Source: Azorinus chamasolen
Lineage: Eukaryota; Mollusca; Bivalvia; Cardiida; Solecurtidae
Assembly (NCBI GenBank): GCA_963576725.1
Contig: OY755241.1
Coordinates: 80,449,153-80,513,152 of the forward strand
Length of the DNA: 64,000 bases
Direction of reading: 5' to 3'
Position 1 is the stretch's first letter, and every line of letters starts with the position of its first letter. Below are positions 22,401 to 33,856 of this stretch, one piece after another. A model generated the notes under the pieces. That model saw only the letters and a list, made by a program, of their open reading frames with translations, was not told the origin of the DNA and did no database searches. The position numbers were made by a program, and so were the translations under genes.

Positions 22401-22739
22401 ACCGAGAAAGAATGTAGGAGAATGACAGACAAAAGGATAAAGATGAGAATAGGGGAGTGTAAGAGAAAGAGAAATTGTATGTCAGAGAGAAAGAGTATAA
22501 AAACTATCCTCGAATCAAGCAAATGATCAGACGACTAAAGCATTTGATGTTGAATATACAAATAAAGAAAGACACATTACAGGTAAAGATTCATATTAAA
22601 ATCTCCCCGTTTGTTTAATGTAAGCAAGCACGGCAGAAAAGAGTGTTTTTTGTCGTCACCACTCAATTCTAAGTTACCGAACAACAATATATCCGTATTT
22701 AGAGTGTGGTATTTTCGCGTGGCATTAGAAAAGGGTTAC

Positions 22740-24900
22740 TCTCTATTCTCGGAAGTTTCTACATCTAAAGAAGTAGTGATATACATCCTCAATTTCATTT
22801 GAGCAAGTACACATCGGGTTTGGGTTAATGTGATTATTAAATAAATCAATGTTCAAATTGCTGCAGTGGTTTCTTATTCTAGGGTGCATAACAGATAATA
22901 GTCTATCCCCAAAACAATAAAAGGATGGAGCAAAACAGTTATTTGGGCTATAGGAGCTATCGCGTAAGCCTTTCTTAAAAGATCTCAAAGTATTTCAATT
23001 TCTGATATCAATGTTAACAGTGTTCCATAATCCTATCGACGATGGAATACACGAATGTTTTAGAAATAGTTGTTCTAGTAACTGGAACCTCCGTGTTTTC
23101 TCAATTTCGCAAAGCATAGTGGGTTATCCCCCCTACATTGGGCGGTAACCACTTATATATGATGGAACCATATTATGATGAGTTTGGTACATGAAGGACA
23201 TTTTTTGCATTTTACGTCTTCTTGAAAGAGAATCCCATCCACATTCACAATAAAGATTACCAAGTGAAACAGATCTGGTGAGTCCAGTTACAATACGAGC
23301 GGTTTCATTTTGCATTTTTCCAAAGAATCTGAGAAATGTATAGAACAGCTATCCCAAACTATTGAAGCATACTCTAGTATTCAAAGAATGTCTATTCAAA
23401 TTAAATTTAAGTTTCTTCATTATTCCAATTGTTTTGATGCTGATTGTAATATATTGTCAATATGCTTATACCACTGACCATTTGAACTCAAAGTTACTCC
23501 TAAGTGCTTATATGTGCAACAATAATGTTAGAATCCTCAAAATAAGATTCGGACGAACAAAATTATTGTTACAAAGCGAAAACACCATTGCTTCAGTTTT
23601 ATCGGGATTAAAACTGACAAGCCACGTCTTTGCCCAAGCTGAAATTAATCTTAGATCGTGGTTTAACAAACCCTCAATATCATTTAAATTAGAGGCAGAC
23701 ATATACAACGAACTATCAGCTGCAAATAATCTGTTTAATCTAAGTAGAGAGTTCAATACATCATTAACATAAGTATATTGAAAATAAAAGAGGCCCTAAC
23801 ACAGATCACTGAGGAACACCGGCTGATATAGTCTTTATATCAGAATATGAATATCGAAGAACAACGTTTTGAGATATATTGTTCAGATAATTAGAAATAA
23901 TTAGAAATCCATGCCAAAAGTTGTCCGTTTATAGCATGTGCCTGTAATTGAAAGATGCAGCCTTTATGCCACACTTGATCAAAAGCCTTAGAAATATCAC
24001 AAAACACCATACAATACTGTTTTTACCAAAGGGCTGGCTTATATGATGTACTATATCAATCAATTGATAGATAGTTGAATGATTAGGAAGGAACTCAGAC
24101 TGATATTTATAGATAATGTTATTTCCAAAGAAACAGGTGTACATAAATTCGAACACCTTACCACAGCAGCTAATTAGTGAAACAGGTTTAGAGTTTGATG
24201 GTAACGAGTTCTCCTTTTATAACAGTGGAAATACATTTGCTATTTTCTAAGAATCTCGAAAAACGCCTTCATTTAGAGATATATTAAAAAGTATAGCAAG
24301 TGGTTTCGATATCGAGTTTACTGATCCTTTACGCATTCTGTGTGAAATTCTGTCTGGTCCTGACGCTTTGTCTACAGCAAGTGAAATAATAATTTCTTAT
24401 ATATCAGTTTCAGAAATATCAATATTTGTCAAACTATTTCGTTTTAGGTGACAACGGAGGAAGACTAGTATTTTTATCATCTATATCAGATATTGAAACA
24501 AAATTATTGTTTAAGCAATCAACCTATTGTTTCCCTGAAATGGACCATTGACGTTCTCCGCTGGGCCCTGTTTCGTACAACGGCGGTATATTTGATGGGC
24601 AGCTATTGGTCTTTATAAAGTGCCGAATAATATTCCGGAAACCTTTTTTATTATTTGTCCTTAATCCTTCTAGATTATGTTCCAATGAGTAGAAAAATGA
24701 TTTCTTTGCATGTTTTTTTTTAATATTATTGACTTTCTTACGAATATGCTTATACCTATTGATATCATGCTGTTGCCTGGTTCTTAACGCTAACTTTTAG
24801 GCCGATGTCTTACTCTACATGTTTTACGTAATTTAGAATCGAACCAAAGTTTATCGTCTTCGCGAACTGTAATTGTCTGTGATGGAATACATATATGAAC
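22740..24900 (-). pseudogene. Degraded non-LTR retrotransposon ORF2 (jockey/CR1-like)
   Basis: On the minus strand, broken frames show in order: the linker after the endonuclease (24420-24890, with FFYSLEHNLEGL), the start of the reverse transcriptase (23929-24156, YQSEFLPNHST), the catalytic region (23508-23756, LFAADSSLYMS then DLRLISAWAKTW), a thumb-type segment (23133-23315, NETARIVTGLTRS) and the C-terminal cysteine-rich end (22743-22988, RIRNHCSNLN and CTCSNEIEDVYHYFFRC). Frameshifts and stops separate the pieces. The active-site box that should read FADD is FAAD. No endonuclease part was found. A parallel copy is at 61380-62760. Confidence 0.85.
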
Positions 24901-25472
24901 AAATTAATGAAATGTTTCTAGTAAATAAATTGCAACATAATTATCATGATACACTTGGTCCTATAGCATTCTACAGACAAACTCGTACTGATAATGATGA
25001 AACCATTCCCTGTATCATGATACACTGTGTCCTATAGCATTCTACAGACACATTCATACATGTATGATAGGGATGAAACTAATCCATGAATTATGATACA
25101 CTGGCTCCTATTATGGGTGGTCACTATAGCTGTGGTTAGGTTTACTAATTCAGTTTAGTGGAAACTATAGAAAACAAAGTAGACATATTGTAAAAGCGGT
25201 CAACTGCAACCATTAAATTAGGTCTAATTATAGGTATTCAATACAGGTGGTAGCTTAATGCAGGGCTAATGTTATGCAGAAATATCCTCTGGAACATTCT
25301 GCATTACTTTCGTCCTACATTAAGCAACCATCTGTCCTTATCGACCTCCATGTTGTTTCATTATATGGTCGCTATAGACATTTCCAGCTCTAACCAACCT
25401 CCATATTGTTGCATTATATGATCGCTGTGGATAGGTTCTACTGTATAGTAGACTTGCTCAGAAGTGAATTAA
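24901..25472. other. Repeat-rich stretch before the Penelope-type fragment
   Basis: Contains a 71-bp direct repeat (CTATAGCATTCTACAGACA at 24961 and 25032) and an imperfect hairpin from GCTTAATGCAGGGCTAATG to CGTCCTACATTAAGC (about 25254-25326). Matches 62760-63540. May be the 5' part of the element below, but no coding sequence is seen. Confidence 0.45.
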
Positions 25473-26100
25473 ATGTTAATTAGTAATTTACTCACCTTTC
25501 TTCTGGATACCATATGTGTACGTTATGGGAATGTTATATACCGTCAAGTGATTGGTATTCCTATGGGTACGAATTGTGCACCACTGGTCGCCGATTTGTT
25601 TTTGTACTGCTATGATATAAAGTTCATGTTACTTTTAAATCCACAGTCACAAGAAGATGTTATAAAAGCATTCAATGAAACTTCTCGATATTTGGATGAT
25701 ATTTTTAACTTAGATAACCCTTTATTTGATGCTCTGATTCCAATTATTTACCCAAAAGAAATCAAATTGAATAAAGCTAACCCTTCCGACACCTATGCAG
25801 CTTTCCTTAATCTAGACCTTAACATTGACAATGGAATGATTTCTTCTAAAATATATGACAAAAGGCATGATTTTGATTCAATATTGTAAATTTCCCTCAT
25901 CTTGACGGAGATGTTCCCCGTGCTCCATCTTACGGGGTTTATATATCTTATTCGTTTTGCACCTGTTGTCGAATTTAACAATCGAAATCTCATTTTAACT
26001 GAAAGCTGCTTAAGCAAGGATATAGATACCATTAACTAAGATTTTTTTTATTATCGAAATCTTTCATTTATTGGCAAGATGTAATCTCAAGGCGCTCCTA
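25473..26100 (+). pseudogene. Penelope-type reverse transcriptase fragment, copy 1
   Basis: An open stretch to 25889 carries reverse transcriptase motifs: QVIGIPMGTNCAPLVADLF (box 4 region) and [12 protein letters not shown] with the catalytic YLDD. The frame breaks at 25887-25889 (TAA), and the protein continues one frame over with NFPHLDGDVPRAPSYGVYIS, so one base is missing. Reverse transcriptase identity is clear; assignment to Penelope-like elements rests on remembered motif style and is an inference. It is truncated at the 5' side and lacks a recognisable GIY-YIG domain. Confidence 0.75.
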
Positions 26101-26400
26101 CGACACGGTATTTCACACCCTGAAATTTATGGTGACGTGATTTACTGCACGTACCCATGTTCTCACTTTGTTCATCAAAATTGTTAAAACATTCATTAAA
26201 AAGGGATATAATCCTGTAGTACTACAACATACTGCATGTCTGTTGTCAACACTTTTACAGTTGGTTATCACACTGGCCTCTTTGCATGTACGCCGACAAG
26301 AAAGGTTTAGTACTCTATGAAAGCGACCTATTAAATCCGGAAACGGAAGGAAGACGTTGGTATATTCCGTTTGCATTTTAATGGGTCACTACTGCAGTCA
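26101..26400 (+). mobile_element. 3' region of Penelope-type copy 1
   Basis: Follows the broken reverse transcriptase and parallels 53590-53850: phrases CCCATGTTCTCACTTTGTTC, AAAAGGGATATAATCCTGTA and ACTACAACATACTGCATGTC, then a decayed GACCTATTAAATCCGGAAAC. No intact frame. Confidence 0.6.
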
Positions 26401-27743
26401 TCCAAATACTATTTTCTAGTTCAGATAACTGGTAAAATGGGACTTTTCTAGTTAAGTATCTGTTTTCGCGATGAGTAACACGTTAAGTAACAAGTTAAAT
26501 TCTTTTAATGATGACAGTATGACAAAATCTATGTTAATATATTTACTACCATAGTTAAGAACTAAAAATAAGGTTGCATATTCTTAGGATATGACACAGC
26601 ATAGCATACAAAAAGCGGTATATCTCTGGTTGCAACCGGTTTCCACTATTACTTAATGCAACCACAGAACGACACCTGACAGATGAATATGAATCTATGC
26701 AGTGTTGAATACAACATATGCATACAGTAAGAAAATGTTAAATGTTTTGACATTAAATCAAACGAATATAGTTGTCAATATGGCCTCTAAATTGGCGTTG
26801 AATATCCGAAATATGGAAAAAGATACTACCCTATATTGTCTTGTAGGTGGTGTACTGTCCTGAACAAAAATGTCCAACAACTCTGGAAAACATTGCCTAC
26901 AATATGGCATATGATGAGCATGTATGGGGTGCCAGTCTTATTCTTGTCTGTCCGTTCATCTATCAGTATATATATAGTAAGCCGTCTGCAAATAACTGAA
27001 ATACTGTTGGTCGGACGTAAAACCCAACTCACTCACTCATCTATCAGTACGTATGTTCCTACGTCCGTCCATACGTAGGGGCGTACGTCCCGCACATCTT
27101 GTGTTACCAACTCTTCATACACTAGTGGGATGATGTATTTCAAACTGTCACAGATGAAGAACGTTTACTTGAAGGTGTACGCAAAGAAGGGAATATTTTC
27201 TCCGACCATTTTCCACAGTTATTGGACGATGAATATTAAATATAACAGTGAAAATAGTCTTACGTGTCCAACCCCTCGTACATTAATGGAAGGATTTACT
27301 TCTAACTTTAACAGATGAACACAGTTGATGTGAAGATGTACGTAAAGAAGGGACATTTTGCTATAAGTTTTAGCAGATTCATCAGTCTTTGAAATTTTGT
27401 TTACTATATACATGCATCATATCGTGAAAAGTGCTTGATTTAGACATAGTATAGTCAGATACATCGACGGAGACATGACAGATGATTATGTTTTATATAA
27501 TAATGATATAACTTTGGTCAAGATATCAGTTTCTAATACATCTGACTTCTCTGGTTAAATCATGATTATAACTTGAAACTACATGTACATTACATCACAT
27601 ACACTACATATATGCATGTAAAATTACACCATTGGTGTAAAGAATAGCGTACAATACATATGTGCACTTTATCAATTGCATATTGAAGTACTACATGGCG
27701 TAGCACTCTGATAACTACAGGAGTATAAAATTGTCATTGCCAG
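26401..27743. other. Spacer between blocks, little recognisable content
   Basis: AT-rich. At 26979-27040 the complement matches the first 60 bases of the SINE at 43504-43720 (GTGAGTGAGTTGGGTTT and GTCCGACCAACAGTATTTC). At 27120-27380 two partial direct copies of a GATGAA...TTGAAGGTGTACG-type repeat are seen. No gene is supported. Confidence 0.5.
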
Positions 27744-28160
27744 TTATAAAAACAGCGTAAATAAACATATTCCCTCTCCGACTAATCTAAAAAAAAAATC
27801 GCTATGGCAGTGGTAAATTGCATGTAAATTGCATGTAAAAGGAAAGCATCTTAAGTGAAACACACTTGACGCACTAAATAATTGAGCTGCAAAACAGAGT
27901 AACGGTAGAAAAGTAACAAAGAGCACGATAAGAACGAGAACAAATATCCGACGTCCTCCTTCCGTTTTCGGATTTAAGAGGTCGTCTTCATAGATTACTA
28001 GGCCTTTCCTGTTGACGTACTTGAAAAGAATGCAATATAATCGCCCACTGTAAAAGGGTTGACAACCAGACATACAGTATGTTGTAGTACATATAGGATA
28101 ATATCCTTTTTAATGATTTTAACGTAGTTTATGAACTAAGTGAGAAAATGGGCATGTCCA
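27744..28160 (-). mobile_element. Penelope-type 3' end on the minus strand
   Basis: The complement carries the same landmarks as 53650-53850: CCCATTTTCTCACTT, ACTACAACATACTGTATGTC, TGGTTGTCAACCCTTTTACA and GAAGACGACCTCTTAAATCC. Orientation is opposite to copy 1, so the spacer 26401-27743 is flanked by convergent element ends. A 109-codon frame here is part of the element tail. Confidence 0.6.
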
Positions 28161-28471
28161 AATATTTTACAAAGTTTGTAAATCATATCACAATACAATT
28201 CAGGATGTGAAATACCGAAAGTCTACTATTTATATGGACTGAATGTTTGATCATTTGACCGTTTCGTTCAGGCTCTGGGGACGAAATGGGTATCGGCGCC
28301 GGAATAGCTCAGTATACGGTACAATTCCATCCAAAGTTGGTACTCACAGGAAGAGACAAACCGAGGCTGGATCGTGTCGGCGCCCTTTGCAGGGAGGCAG
28401 GACTAGCAGATGACAGGGCACTGGTTTATGTCTGTCGTAAACACTGCTATCACTGAAAGTATATTAATAGT

Positions 28472-28724
28472 TTAACCCTTCGCTTGCTATTCACGTCAAT
28501 ATACCTATCTGTAAATAGTGAATACCCAGATGAGACAGCTTCTGCAGGAGCTGTCTCATCAGGGTCTGCACTATTTACAAGTTGATTGTGCAACCAATGC
28601 ACTCCACAGCAGTGATTACACAGCGAAATACTTGTAGTACACAGTGAAGATATATGTAATTATACAATAGGGCATGGGTAAAGAAGGAGAAATGTATTTT
28701 AAAATTCAACAAGGGAAGGGTTAA
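28472..28724. mobile_element. TTAA-flanked palindromic MITE, GAGACAGCTCC family
   Basis: TTAA at 28472-28475 and 28721-28724; ends CCCTTCGCTTG and GGGAAGGG. The centre is GATGAGACAGCTTCTGCAGG and its complement. Copies A and B have a single TTAA at the same place (10096-10099 and 44615-44618, in AGTTTAAAAGAGATAAC), so C shows a clean TTAA target duplication. Other members: 36870-37080 (reversed) and 62991-63239. Confidence 0.88.
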
Positions 28725-30188
28725 AAGAGATAACTATGTGGCAAAACGTGCTGTCATCTGACACTTTTTTTATCACATTTTGAGGGAGATAACCCTATGA
28801 CAGAAAGGGACAGTTGTATCAGGAATGGAGGGAAGGGTGGAGGGAGAGGGATGGGTGGAGGGAGGGACACAGACAGATAGACACGCGGACAGATGGAGAG
28901 AAAGAGACAGGGTTTTTTAATTTTGTGTATATTGTTGTTCTATATCCCGCTTTTCATTTTACTTTAATGTTTAGATAAACCCTAAAATACTAGGCGATAC
29001 CTCTACTTCCTACCATGCGTCTGATAAGGGTATACGCGTTTTGCAATGATGAACATGAATTCTACAGTGGAGAGGAGAGAGTTACGGACGCACATTTTCC
29101 TCAAACTATTTTAGGTTTGATATTTATATTATGCAGATACTGTTAGTTGTGGCAGATGTAGATAAAGACCAGGATCTGGAACGACTTGTGGACTTGACAG
29201 TCAAGACAAAATCGACGTGCTGGTAAGTAAAGCTGATAGCATTCATCTTTAGTGTATGTTTTACACACACCCTGTTAATTCGAACTGTTTCATACACTGA
29301 AGATAAGTACATCCTAAGTGAACCAATTGAATATGTATGTATGGTGGCATATTCCTACCACGACTGAGCCGACATTAATGAAACAAATCAATTTCCGAAA
29401 GCTAATGATGACAGAAACGTTCTACCATTATTGTTTCAGCGCACATTTAATGACCATTAGCTCCATAGATACGCATGTTAACGCGTTTACAAACAGAATA
29501 AACAAGAACAGATAACTCCTATTGGAGACGTCTATTCTTCGTTTAGTCTGTTCCCGTAAGAGTCGTATGACCATGGTCTGCTCTGTTTGTTGATGAAACA
29601 CTCACACATAGCTAGCTAACTGTCACTCACAAATAGCTTAGATCATAATGAGACGCCGACTCTGCGTCTTGTCAGATCCAAACTATTTGACACACGATGA
29701 GTAGTTTCTTACTCGAATCGGAAGGGAAAGTAAACTGTTGACCAGATCAAAGTGTGAGCAGACATAACGTTTACTGTTTGATTAGTGTTAATTATGTCAT
29801 TATAATAAATAGAACCTGTCTTAAGCGGTTAATCATTTATTTACCATTGAACATATGCGTCTTATAAAGCAGGTGGTTGCTTAATGCGGCGCAAAACTGT
29901 TGACAAGCATGAGGCTATCACCTGCCCCTCATGTCCAGTATAAGACCTCTATCTGATGACTTATTAAGGCAGGTCTACTGTATGTGTGTTTTACGCAGGT
30001 TAACAATGCAGCGATAGTGAAATTTCAAACAGTATTGGACACCAATGGACGTGTTCGACAGCATTATGGGCACCAATGTTCGATCCCCGTTCTACCTGAC
30101 TAAGCTTTGTTTGCAACATTTGATTAAAACAAAGGGTAAGCAGAACTATAGAAAACTGTGCATATTCAAATGATCAAAATCCGCATTC

Positions 30189-30415
30189 GTCTACTAAACC
30201 CTGTTGTGACCACTTTTTAGAACGGTCTCTTCGAAACGATTTTAAAGAGTGGTCGCAACACAGGGGTTGGTGGAAGGAGCAATATTGGAGACAAAGGTGC
30301 TTATCTAAATAGTAAAATCGTCATTTCCCCATCAAACCCTTCGTTGTGACCACTCTAGAATTTCCTCTAAGAGACCATTCTAGACTAGTCGCAACATAGA
30401 GTTTCGTGGAGAAAT
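30189..30415. repeat. Pair of imperfect palindromes, intron 4 of copy C
   Basis: Hairpins at about 30189-30276 and 30328-30415, equivalents of 13430-13640 and 49410-49618. Confidence 0.65.
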
Positions 30416-30647
30416 AAAGGGACTGCTCGTAAAAATGTTAACATTCACGTATCTTATATTTGCCTTAGGTTAAAAGTATACTGTCATTACTGATACGCTT
30501 GCTCCGTTATATTTGCCAAGGCATGGGTAATTTAGCAGATACCATTTTCTGTGTTGAAATGGACAGAAACTGTTCATCTATATTGAATGTCACCAATAAT
30601 GACTGTGACTGCAGATGCTGCTATTAATGCATTCGATACCAAAGGAT

Positions 30648-31380
30648 AAATATATTCTGAAAATGGGTGATCCCTCGAAAGCAAAAGAAGAAATGCAAAA
30701 AGAGAAAATTGCAGACTCGGTTTTATTGAGTCTGTTCATGAGTTGAAATTAAAAGTGCAACACTACTCACGCCCCCTAGCACCAGCTTAAGCAGTATTCA
30801 ATTTTCAAAACTAATACAGTGCGACCTCTCTACAACGACACCCTTTGGGATACGAAGATTGTATGTGTTGTTCAGAGGGAGTTGTTATAGGGAGGGAAAA
30901 TCAAACACAATTAGCTTGTTTGCAGATCCCCAGATAAGGTGTATTTCGAGAACTAAAACCGTTATGCCTTTATCAAACCCTATGTTGTGACCACTCTTTA
31001 GAATCGTCACAAAGTGACGATTCTAAAGAGTTTTGACCCTATGTTGTGACCACTCTTTAGAATCGTCACAAAGTGACGATTCTAAAGAGTGGTCACAACA
31101 CAGGGTTTGTTAAAAGCATAAAGAAAATACGATGGAAAAAGTTGTTTCTGGAGTCTTATTGTTTCGGAAACAGTGACATGCGTTGTTGTTAGAAGGGAAT
31201 CGTTATTGGGAGGGCCGTTGTAGGGAGGGAGCACTGTAACATCAAAACTTATGATCCCGAAGGACCAGAAAATATAACAACACTGAGAATGAAGTACGGA
31301 GCGACTTTTTACGGCCACCACACAAGAACTTAACCCTGCTGTTGTGAAGTACATAAGTGTATTTTGAAAATGGGTGATCA
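30648..31380 (-). repeat. 282-bp family unit, reverse, split by a TIR element
   Basis: Left part 30648-30814 begins TATTCTGAAAATGGGTGATC; right part 31239-31380 continues with CATCAAAACTTATGATCCCG to TTGTGAAGTACATA, then re-enters the next unit. The element at 30817-31236 interrupts it. Confidence 0.75.
30817..31236. mobile_element. pogo/Tc1-like non-autonomous element
   Basis: 420 bp flanked by TA (30815-30816, 31237-31238). Ends CAGTGCGACCTCTCTACAAC and the complement of GTTGTAGGGAGGGAGCACTG form TIRs of about 24 bp. It carries a 59-bp direct repeat (starting at 30981 and 31040) of the AAACCCTATGTTGTGACCAC palindrome. No transposase frame. Confidence 0.8.
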
Positions 31381-31493
31381 AGTTTAATCAAAATTGGACA
31401 CCGATTAAGTTAGCGTCTAATCAGGATCTAAACTGTATAATATCCTGACTTTATTTAACAGCACATGGTACAGTATCGGAGTTTACCAATACA

Positions 31494-31715
31494 CACTTTA
31501 GTACATTAGAGTAAACCTAAAGGGACAGGCCTACTACACTTAAGTACATTAGCGTAAACCTAAAGGTACAGGTCTACTATACTTTAGTACATTAGCGTAA
31601 ACCTAAAGGGACAGGTCTACTACGTTTTAGTACATTAGCGTAAACCTAAAGGGACAGGTCTACTACACTTTAGTACATTAGCGTAAACCTAAACGGACAG
31701 GTCTACTACACTTTA
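31494..31715 (+). repeat. 43-bp minisatellite, five units, copy C
   Basis: GTACATTAGCGTAAACCTAA units start at 31501, 31544, 31587, 31630 and 31673, exactly 43 bp apart. Same position as the two-unit and three-unit arrays of A and B. Confidence 0.92.
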
Positions 31716-32279
31716 GGCAGTGCATTTCATATAAATGAAATAGTGATAACTTGTCGAGACAGGCTCATTGCACTTTAGGTAGTGACTTTGTCCATATTTG
31801 TAAATTAGAGATAACATTTTGAGATAGGTTATTACACTTTAGGTATTGTCGTTGTCCATGTTAGTGATTAAGCGATGATGTCTTGAGACATGTTTACTAC
31901 ATGTATCCTGCCAAATCATTGTATTCGTTTTATATATTTTAGGAACTGTTGTGAACATATCCAGTTTATCCGGCCTGGCTGATATAGTAAATCATGCCTT
32001 TTTACGCATTTGCAAGCGGAGTAGACCGAGACAGATAGATGAATGGGAGCTGCATTATTCCTTTCCCTGTTCTATGTGTATTCTAAATTTCAAAACCTAC
32101 TGAATATTGATGGACAAAATAGCTATTGATGAAGCTATACAATATATCTGCTTACGGAATTATACTAATCTGATTCTTCTGTTTCTGGCATTGACAGAAT
32201 GTCCTCTGTTCGTGTGTCTATATAGAACTTCATGTAATTGATATTTAGACGGCATTATGTCTCATATGAATATTTCATG

Positions 32280-32525
32280 GCGTAGAGTGTTGAAGCAAAC
32301 AGGCAGTGTTGTTATACCTTCTGATCCTTCGAGATCATGAATTTCAGTACTTCTTGTTCTGAAAATTGAATACCGCTTAAGCCGGTGCTAAGGGGCGTGA
32401 ACAGTGTTGCACTTTCAATTACTGTTCATGAACAGACTCATTAAAACCGAGTCTGCAATTTTCTCTTTTTGTGTTGCAATGTTTGCTCTCGGGGATCACC
32501 TCCCTTCAGAATTTATAATGATATA
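32280..32525 (+). repeat. 282-bp family, partial unit, where exons 6-7 would be
   Basis: Landmarks ATACCTTCTGATCCTTCGAG, CCGCTTAAGCCGGTGCTAAG and ACTCATTAAAACCGAGTC. It lies between the exon 5 and exon 8 remnants of copy C, at the place where exons 6 and 7 have been lost. Confidence 0.7.
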
Positions 32526-33209
32526 TCAACAAGGAAAGTTTTGACTTAAAGTAGAAAGTAGAATCGGATCTACATTAAATGTTTTTAATTAGAAAACAAC
32601 GCAGGTCCTCATAAAAACAGACCTGGATGTACACAGATGTTAAAATGCGTATCTATGGAGTAAAGAGTTACATCTATTATTCATCATATATCTAGTGTAA
32701 TTTATTTATATTGTTTTGAAATGAAGTTGCTCAATTTGATACAACACATTTTCATTTATCATTTGCAGTAAACTATTCCATTTTTATTTTAACCCATCCT
32801 TTCTCGTGGTGAGTGGTCATTGGAGACAAACATATGGTAATGTTACCCATTGCCATCCAGTGGTTAAATAAACAGGACAGACCTTGCACAGAGAACTCCT
32901 CATCCTCTAGGAGCTAAGTTATTCTGGAGCTTACCTGGGCACAAGTATTTATGAACATATCGGCCAGCTTGCGATCAGCAACAGCAGGGTTAACTTGTTA
33001 GTTTGTGTTTATTTTTCAAAGTCCAGCTGTTGTATCGACGAACCTACAAAGGAATAGCGGCATGAACGAGGAACAAATTGCGCAGGTAATTAAACACATA
33101 ATAATGGCACTAGCGTCAGAAAATGACGTCATAAAATGACGTCATAAGTATTCATTTAAAACAGCAAGTCTTGCCAACAGTAGCGAAACTATGACTATCT
33201 ATGCAAACA

Positions 33210-33355
33210 GGGTCCATGCTTATAAAGCTTTTAGAGTCTGAGATCGTTCTCAAGCTTTTGATTGGTCAGAAATGAGCCAAAGGCTCAAATCTAACCAATC
33301 AAAAGATTGAGAACTCAAATCTGACCAATCAAAAGCCTTAGAACGAAACTCAGTT
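33210..33355. repeat. GGGTCCATGCTTATAAA palindrome, right arm truncated
   Basis: The left end GGGTCCATGCTTATAAAGC and inner TTGATTGGTCAGA arms are kept, but the right outer arm is missing. A further half copy begins at 33923. Confidence 0.7.
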
Positions 33356-33624
33356 TGTAATTGGTATCTCGGCATCTCGTCATGATCCATACTGTTTGAT
33401 GCTGTGATAATGTTCTTTGAAAACAAAACTCGAAGACAACTAAAACTGAAAATGGTGGCAGACGACACATTTTGTTGACAACACTACACTGCATCTAAGG
33501 GATCAATTATATGAATTTTAATAATGGCATGTGAATCGGTACAATCATAACAATATTATTTCCGAAGCAAACAGAGCTGAACCTGATCAGATAGCTCCTG
33601 TAGGACCTTCTGATATGAATTTAC

Positions 33625-33856
33625 TTAATTCTCGTCTGCAATCCAAGTTTTGTTAAATCATTCGGTACAATAAGGAAATGAGATAAATAAATGCAAATTT
33701 CAAAGGAATAAAGCACAGACATAGTCCTAAAGAATGAGACAAAACATGAATTCCCATCTCAGACGCCACCTTGAAAAGGCGGCATCTGATCTAGGACTGT
33801 ACTGTTTTTCTTGGTGCATTTATGCGACATTGGCGGTGAAATGGCTAAGAAGTTAA
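33625..33856. mobile_element. TTAA palindromic MITE, GACGCC family, intron 8 of copy C
   Basis: TTAA at 33625-33628 and 33853-33856, central palindrome AGACGCCACCTTGAAAAGGC. Equivalent of 18874-19122. Confidence 0.65.

Noticed and set aside
23362..23772. 136-codon plus-strand frame
   Set aside because: Antisense of the LINE reverse transcriptase region; the minus-strand reading carries the recognisable motifs.
28418..28423. GC-AG intron as a working exon 2 donor in copy C
   Set aside because: GC donors normally need a strong AG|GCAAGT context; GG|GCACTG is weak, and downstream exons are frameshifted anyway.
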